A stretch of DNA of 10,908 nt from Frankiales bacterium (GTDB taxonomy: Bacteria > Actinomycetota > Actinomycetes > Mycobacteriales > SCTD01). Shown here one piece after another: positions 8,133 through 10,908 of this stretch (the stretch's first letter is position 1; every line of letters begins with the position of its first letter). Location: the NCBI GenBank assembly GCA_025965755.1, contig JAOPWI010000270.1, forward strand, positions 1 through 10,908, written 5' to 3'. A program made the translations under genes and the position numbers. The notes under the pieces are model-generated. The model was not told the DNA's origin. It saw only the letters and a list, made by a program, of their open reading frames with translations, and ran no database searches.

Positions 8133-8987
8133 GTGACCGCTCCCGCCACGACCGACCCGCTCGCTCCGCTGCTCGCCCTGCCGGGGGTGAAGGAGGCGGT
8201 CGCCTCGGCCCGCACCGCCGTCGACGGGCTTCTGGGGCACCGGGTCCTGCGCCGCCGCTCGGCCGAGGTCACCGCCGAGTCCGCGCTGCGCGGCGCGCGC
8301 GCGTCGGCCCAGCTCGAGGGCGCCGGCATGGAGCTCGAGCGCCTGCGCGGCCAGCTGCTGGCCGGCGGCACGGTCACCCTGGCCAGCAAGGACGAGCGGG
8401 GGGCCCGGCTGGTCGAGGGCGCCGTGCGCCTGCACGCCGACCTCGGTCAGGTTCTGGCGTCCTTCCGGCACTCGCCGCGTCAGGCGCTGGCGCGCCTGCA
8501 CGTCCTCGCCGCCGCGGACCTCGGACTCGACCCGGACGCCCTGGGCCGCCCCCGCGCTGCCGGGCAGCCGTGCGAGGACCCGCTGGAGCTCGGGCCCGCG
8601 CCCGACCCGCTCGAGGTGTCCGCCCGGCTGGACGGGCTGTCCCGCGTCGTGCTGGCCACGAAGGTGCCCGCGGTCGTGCTCTCGGCGGTCGTGCACGGCG
8701 AGCTGCTCGCGCTCCGGCCGTTCGGGGTGGCCGACGGCCTGGTGGCGCGCGCCGCGGCCCGCCTGGTCCTCATCGAGCGCGGCTTGGACCCCAAGGCCGT
8801 GTCGGCGCCCGAGGTGGGCCACGTCGAGCTGCACCACGAGTACGAGGACGCGGCCCGGGCCTACATCGGCGACGGCGCCGACGGCGTCGCCCGGTGGGTC
8901 CGGCACTGCTGCGAGGCGGTGTCGCTCGGCGCCCGCGAGGGGCTGGCCGTGTGTGAGGCGATCCTGCGGGCGCCGGCGGCGCCCTAG
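8133..8987 (+). CDS. Fic-fold protein with degenerate catalytic motif
   Basis: This 284-residue protein is all-helical and has the Fic layout. The N-terminal part holds A-S-A-Q-L-E-G (57-63), which fits the inhibitory-helix motif S-x-x-x-E-G of class II Fic proteins (Ser58, Glu62, Gly63). The position of the catalytic H-P-F-x-x-G-N-G-R-x-x-R loop is taken by R-P-F-G-V-A-D-G-L-V-A-R (195-206). The catalytic His is replaced by Arg, Asn by Asp and the phosphate-binding Arg by Leu. AMP transfer is therefore unlikely, and it may act as a binding or scaffold protein. Similar proteins have been loosely annotated as oxidoreductases in actinobacteria. The GTG start is leaderless. The last codon and the TAG stop lie in the left end of an insertion sequence, so the native C terminus may have been altered. 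It is divergent from the acetate operon. Confidence 0.72.
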   Translation: MTAPATTDPLAPLLALPGVKEAVASARTAVDGLLGHRVLRRRSAEVTAESALRGARASAQLEGAGMELERLRGQLLAGGTVTLASKDERGARLVEGAVRLHADLGQVLASFRHSPRQALARLHVLAAADLGLDPDALGRPRAAGQPCEDPLELGPAPDPLEVSARLDGLSRVVLATKVPAVVLSAVVHGELLALRPFGVADGLVARAAARLVLIERGLDPKAVSAPEVGHVELHHEYEDAARAYIGDGADGVARWVRHCCEAVSLGAREGLAVCEAILRAPAAP

Positions 8988-9001
8988 CCCGGGGCTTTCA
9001 T
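8982..9001 (+). repeat. Left terminal inverted repeat of the IS
   Basis: It begins CCCTAGCC and contains CTTTCAT at 8995-9001. It pairs with the right end at 15 of 20 positions. Its TAG (8985-8987) is in frame with the Fic-like gene and ends it. A near-complement, ATGAAAAG, occurs at 9033-9040 and could be a subterminal transposase site. Confidence 0.62.
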
Positions 9002-9039
9002 CGGGGGTGACGCCTGTCTCGGTGTTGATCACATGAAAA

Positions 9040-9101
9040 GTGCTCCTGACCTGCAACGATTCGACTTGTCTAAGGCCCGAATGTTGCAACTCGAGGAGCA
9101 C
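9040..9101 (+). promoter_or_regulatory. Leader hairpin masking the transposase ribosome binding site
   Basis: Three paired blocks form an imperfect stem: 9040-9047 with 9094-9101 (8 bp), 9052-9057 with 9083-9088 (6 bp) and 9059-9063 with 9078-9082 (5 bp), closed by a 14-nt loop. The Shine-Dalgarno GAGGAG (9093-9098) lies in the 3' arm, with AGGAG paired to CTCCT at 9043-9047. RNA transcribed from outside the IS would fold and block translation. RNA started inside the stem would lack the 5' arm. Confidence 0.6.
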
Positions 9102-9108
9102 CTTCCAG

Positions 9109-10509
9109 GTGAAGAAGCGTAGCGGGCTGTACCCGTGTGTCCAGGCTGACGCGGCCGCGGTGGGGGTCGTGTCGCAGGCCGGTGGGGTGGCGCTGGTCGA
9201 GACGGTCCGGGCCGCTGGCCTGGACCAGGCGCTGAGTCAGGCTCTGGAGCCGTGGCGCAAGCCGACTGCGGTGCACGACCCGGCCAAGGTGATGATCGAC
9301 CTGGCGGTGTCGCTCGCGCTCGGCGGCGACTGCCTCGCCGACGTCGCGGTGTTGCGCGAGCAGCCTGGCGTCTACGGGCCGGTCGCCTCGGACCCGACGG
9401 TGTCGCGGACGATCGATGCGCTCGCCGCCGACGCGCCCCGCGCGCTCGCCGCGATCAACAGGGCGCGGGCCGCGGGCCGCGCTCGGGTGTGGGAGCTCGC
9501 GGGCGAGCACGCGCCCGACCACGACGCGGACGCCAAGATGCCGTTGATCGTCGATGTCGACGCGACCCTGGTGACGTCGCACTCGGACAAGCAGGACGCC
9601 AGACCGACGTTCAAGCGCGGGTTCGGCCACCACCCGTTGTGGGCGTTCCTCGACCACGGCCAGGACGGGACTGGAGAGCCGCTCGCGGTTGTGCTGCGAC
9701 CGGGGAACGCGGGCAGCAACACCGCCGCCGACCACGTCACCGTCGTGCGCGACGCGCTCCGTCAGCTCCCCGACCACAAGAGCCGAACCCGGCCGGGCCG
9801 CCGGGTCCTCGTGCGGATCGACGGGGCCGGCGCGACCCACAAGCTGCTCGAGTGGATGAGCGGGCAGCGCCTGTCGTACTCGGTCGGGTTCACGCTCCCG
9901 AGCAATACCGCCGAGCTCCTCACGCTCATCCCGCAGGACGTGTGGCAGGTCGCGCACGACAGCAACGGCGGCATCCGCGACGGCGCATGGGTCGCTGAGC
10001 TCACCGGGCTGCTCGAGCTGAAGGGCTGGCCGCCGGGCATGCGGGTGATCGTGCGCAAGGAGCGACCACACCCCGGCGCGCAACTGCGGATCACCGACAT
10101 CGACGGGCTGCGCGTCACGGCGTTCGCGACGAACACGCGGACCGGACAGCTCGCCGACCTCGAGCTGCGACACCGCCGCAGGGCCCGGTGCGAAGACCGG
10201 ATCCGTTGCGCCAAGGACAGCGGCCTGGCCAACCTGCCGTTGCACGACATGGACCAGAACCGGATCTGGCTCGCCGTCGTCAGCCTCGCCTGCGAGCTCA
10301 CCGCCTGGCTGCAGATGCTCACCCTTGTCGGGCATCAGGCCCGCCGGTGGGAACCCAAGCGGCTCCGGCACAGGCTGTTCAGCATCGCCGGCCGGCTCGC
10401 CCGAAGCGGCCGCCGCAGCGTGCTGCACCTGAGTAGCAGCAACCGCTGGACCAGCCTCCTGCTCGAGATGATCACGACACTGCGAGGGCTACCCGAACCT
10501 GCGAGATGA
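9109..10509 (+). CDS. IS1380-family DDE transposase
   Basis: This 466-residue protein catalyses IS movement by cut and paste. The RNase H-like core residues are seen: Asp149 or Asp151 in I-V-D-V-D-A-T, Asp238 in V-R-I-D-G-A-G, and Glu362 in R-A-R-C-E-D-R-I, followed by a conserved basic C-terminal region. An N-terminal segment with Y-P-C-V-Q-A-D (8-14) and the helical D-P-A-K-V-M-I-D-L-A-V-S-L-A-L-G-G-D-C (57-75) are typical of the family. The frame extends upstream to 9040, but that start lies in the leader hairpin and adds family-foreign residues. GTG 9109, with GAGGAG 10 nt upstream, is preferred. The gene appears full length with no frameshift, so the element may be active. Confidence 0.9.
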   Translation: MKKRSGLYPCVQADAAAVGVVSQAGGVALVETVRAAGLDQALSQALEPWRKPTAVHDPAKVMIDLAVSLALGGDCLADVAVLREQPGVYGPVASDPTVSRTIDALAADAPRALAAINRARAAGRARVWELAGEHAPDHDADAKMPLIVDVDATLVTSHSDKQDARPTFKRGFGHHPLWAFLDHGQDGTGEPLAVVLRPGNAGSNTAADHVTVVRDALRQLPDHKSRTRPGRRVLVRIDGAGATHKLLEWMSGQRLSYSVGFTLPSNTAELLTLIPQDVWQVAHDSNGGIRDGAWVAELTGLLELKGWPPGMRVIVRKERPHPGAQLRITDIDGLRVTAFATNTRTGQLADLELRHRRRARCEDRIRCAKDSGLANLPLHDMDQNRIWLAVVSLACELTAWLQMLTLVGHQARRWEPKRLRHRLFSIAGRLARSGRRSVLHLSSSNRWTSLLLEMITTLRGLPEPAR

Positions 10510-10658
10510 CCCCCGCGCCCTGCCCCGACGACAGCACCCCCACCGGCCCGTGGAACCGACGCCCTCCCGAGCGACCTCGGCCGAACTGTCGCACCCTCAA
10601 CACAGAATCACGCCACCGACGGCCCCAGCGCTATCGGTCAAGCCGCCAACCCAAGATC

Positions 10659-10678
10659 ACGAAAGATCGAGGCTAGGG
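10659..10678 (-). repeat. Right terminal inverted repeat of the IS
   Basis: Read on the minus strand it begins CCCTAGCC and carries CTTTCGT, matching the left end at 15 of 20 positions. The stretch from 10510 to 10658 between the transposase stop and this repeat holds no gene I can support. The tip overlaps a TAGGGT hexamer used as the candidate -10 box of the following tRNA fragment. Confidence 0.6.
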
Positions 10679-10679
10679 T
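10674..10679 (+). promoter_or_regulatory. Candidate -10 box before the tRNA fragment
   Basis: TAGGGT fits TANNNT and ends 12 nt before the tRNA 5' end. The 12-mer TAGGGTCCAGCG here (10674-10685) is identical to that before marP (373-384). Five of its six hexamer bases lie in the IS end and the sixth in the flank, so it is either a hybrid promoter or a sign that the true IS border lies slightly further left. Confidence 0.4.
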
Positions 10680-10691
10680 CCAGCGCTGCGA

Positions 10692-10732
10692 GGGGCGGTA
10701 GCTCAGCTGGTCAGAGCAGGGGACTCATAATC
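10692..10732 (+). pseudogene. 5' half of a tRNA gene with CAU anticodon, broken in the anticodon stem
   Basis: The acceptor 5' strand GGGGCGG is at 10692-10698, followed by TA. The D arm has stems GCTC (10701-10704) and GAGC (10714-10717). The anticodon 5' stem GGGGA is at 10719-10723, with loop CTCATAA (10724-10730) and CAT at 10726-10728. This fits an elongator tRNA-Met or a tRNA-Ile(CAU). After TC at 10731-10732 the sequence no longer pairs with the stem: TCTGA is found where about TCCCC or TCCCT is needed. No T arm (GTTCGAxTCC) and no CCGCCCC acceptor 3' strand occur before the window end. The gene cannot make a normal tRNA as it stands. Confidence 0.8.
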
Positions 10733-10875
10733 TGATCTGGCAGGGTTTCTGGGGGTCACCATCGGACACCTCGGAAGCCCAAAGTGCCTGATAGATACGG
10801 GAAATGAGCGCCGAGGCGGATGCCCGCTCGGGGCAGACCTGCTGGCAGGACGTACCGAACTCAGGAGGACATGAC
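10733..10875. other. Unassigned stretch after the tRNA break; leader of the next gene
   Basis: This stretch is visibly less GC-rich than the rest of the window and has no convincing reading frame. It contains a bulged stem (10811-10819 with 10824-10831) and a short perfect inverted repeat, CCTGC-TG-GCAGG, at 10838-10849. It ends with a good ribosome binding site, AGGAGG, at 10863-10868. It is possibly the 5' untranslated region of the next gene, or foreign DNA joined to the tRNA. Confidence 0.45.
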
Positions 10876-10908
10876 ATGGGCATGCTCAGCGGACTGCTCA
10901 AGGCAGGC
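10876..10908 (+). CDS. Start of an unidentified gene, cut by the window end
   Basis: Only 11 codons are visible, beginning M-G-M-L-S-G-L-L-K-A-G. The ATG at 10876 has AGGAGG 7 nt upstream, which decides against the ATG at 10871 that lies only 2 nt from it. The start resembles short amphipathic N termini of small actinobacterial proteins, but no family can be named from so little. Confidence 0.5.
   Translation, partial: MGMLSGLLKAG

Larger units (their letters stand above)
8982..10678 (+). mobile_element. IS1380-family insertion sequence
   Basis: A 1697-bp element carries a single IS1380-type transposase gene, a normal size for the family. Candidate imperfect terminal inverted repeats are 8982-9001 and the complement of 10659-10678. 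They agree at 15 of 20 positions and share CCCTAGCC at the tips and CTTTC further in. No matching target duplication is visible: the left flank ends GGCG and the right flank begins TCCA. The ends are therefore probable rather than proven, or the flanks have since rearranged. Confidence 0.75.

Noticed and set aside
9040..9108. Upstream GTG start at 9040 for the transposase.
   Set aside because: It lies in the leader hairpin, lacks a ribosome binding site and adds a Cys-rich segment not typical of IS1380 transposases.
8974..10683. Target-site duplication flanking the IS.
   Set aside because: The flanks GGCG and TCCA do not match at 4 or 5 bases, nor when the border is shifted by one base.
10550..10735. 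Short plus-strand reading frame (61 codons) across the IS end and tRNA.
   Set aside because: It runs through the IS terminal repeat and the tRNA sequence, lacks a ribosome binding site and has no coding bias.
10733..10875. Group I intron in the tRNA anticodon loop, as known for some bacterial tRNA(CAU) genes.
   Set aside because: No convincing P7/P3 core or guide sequence pairing with the 5' exon can be found, and no 3' exon appears before the window end. A long intron reaching past the edge cannot be fully excluded.

Overview
This is a very GC-rich window with strong G/C bias at third codon positions, GTG starts on most genes, and TANNNT-type -10 boxes placed directly before start codons (leaderless transcripts). 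Together these point to a high-GC actinobacterium. From memory of the Mycobacterium tuberculosis map, the run marP / ephE / holin-like membrane protein / acs matches the Rv3671c-Rv3670-Rv3669-Rv3667 neighbourhood, including the tail-to-tail arrangement of marP and ephE. No species is claimed.

Layout. (1) 1-1578, plus strand: the 3' part of a lipid-anchored cupredoxin, then a membrane serine protease of the MarP type (CvpA-like membrane domain plus trypsin-like domain, triad H235/D264/S343). (2) 1658-2110, plus strand: a small unassigned protein (possibly SRPBCC-like) preceded by a dyad that looks like an operator. (3) 2113-3896, minus strand: a DUF309 protein, an EphE-like alpha/beta hydrolase and a two-helix holin-superfamily III membrane protein, tightly packed. 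(4) 3968-8023, minus strand: an acetate-uptake and activation operon, DUF485 - ActP/MctC symporter - acetyl-CoA synthetase. The transporter imports acetate or a related monocarboxylate and Acs converts it to acetyl-CoA. A consensus CRP/GlxR-type site (8044-8059) lies just upstream of this operon. (5) 8133-8987, plus strand: a divergent Fic-fold protein whose inhibitory motif is intact but whose catalytic motif is degenerate. (6) 8982-10678: an IS1380-family insertion sequence abutting the end of the Fic gene. (7) 10692-10732: the 5' half of a CAU-anticodon tRNA gene that stops being tRNA-like inside the anticodon stem. It is followed by unrecognised, less GC-rich sequence and the first codons of a new gene at the right edge.

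Regions 1-5 read as conserved chromosomal backbone (cell-envelope stress protease, membrane proteins, acetate assimilation). The right end is a disturbed accessory junction: the IS lies between the Fic-like gene and a broken tRNA gene. I did not find a convincing new multi-gene system. The most interesting points are the broken tRNA, the pseudo-Fic protein, the transposase leader hairpin that would mask its ribosome binding site, and the CRP-type site between the acetate operon and the Fic-like gene.
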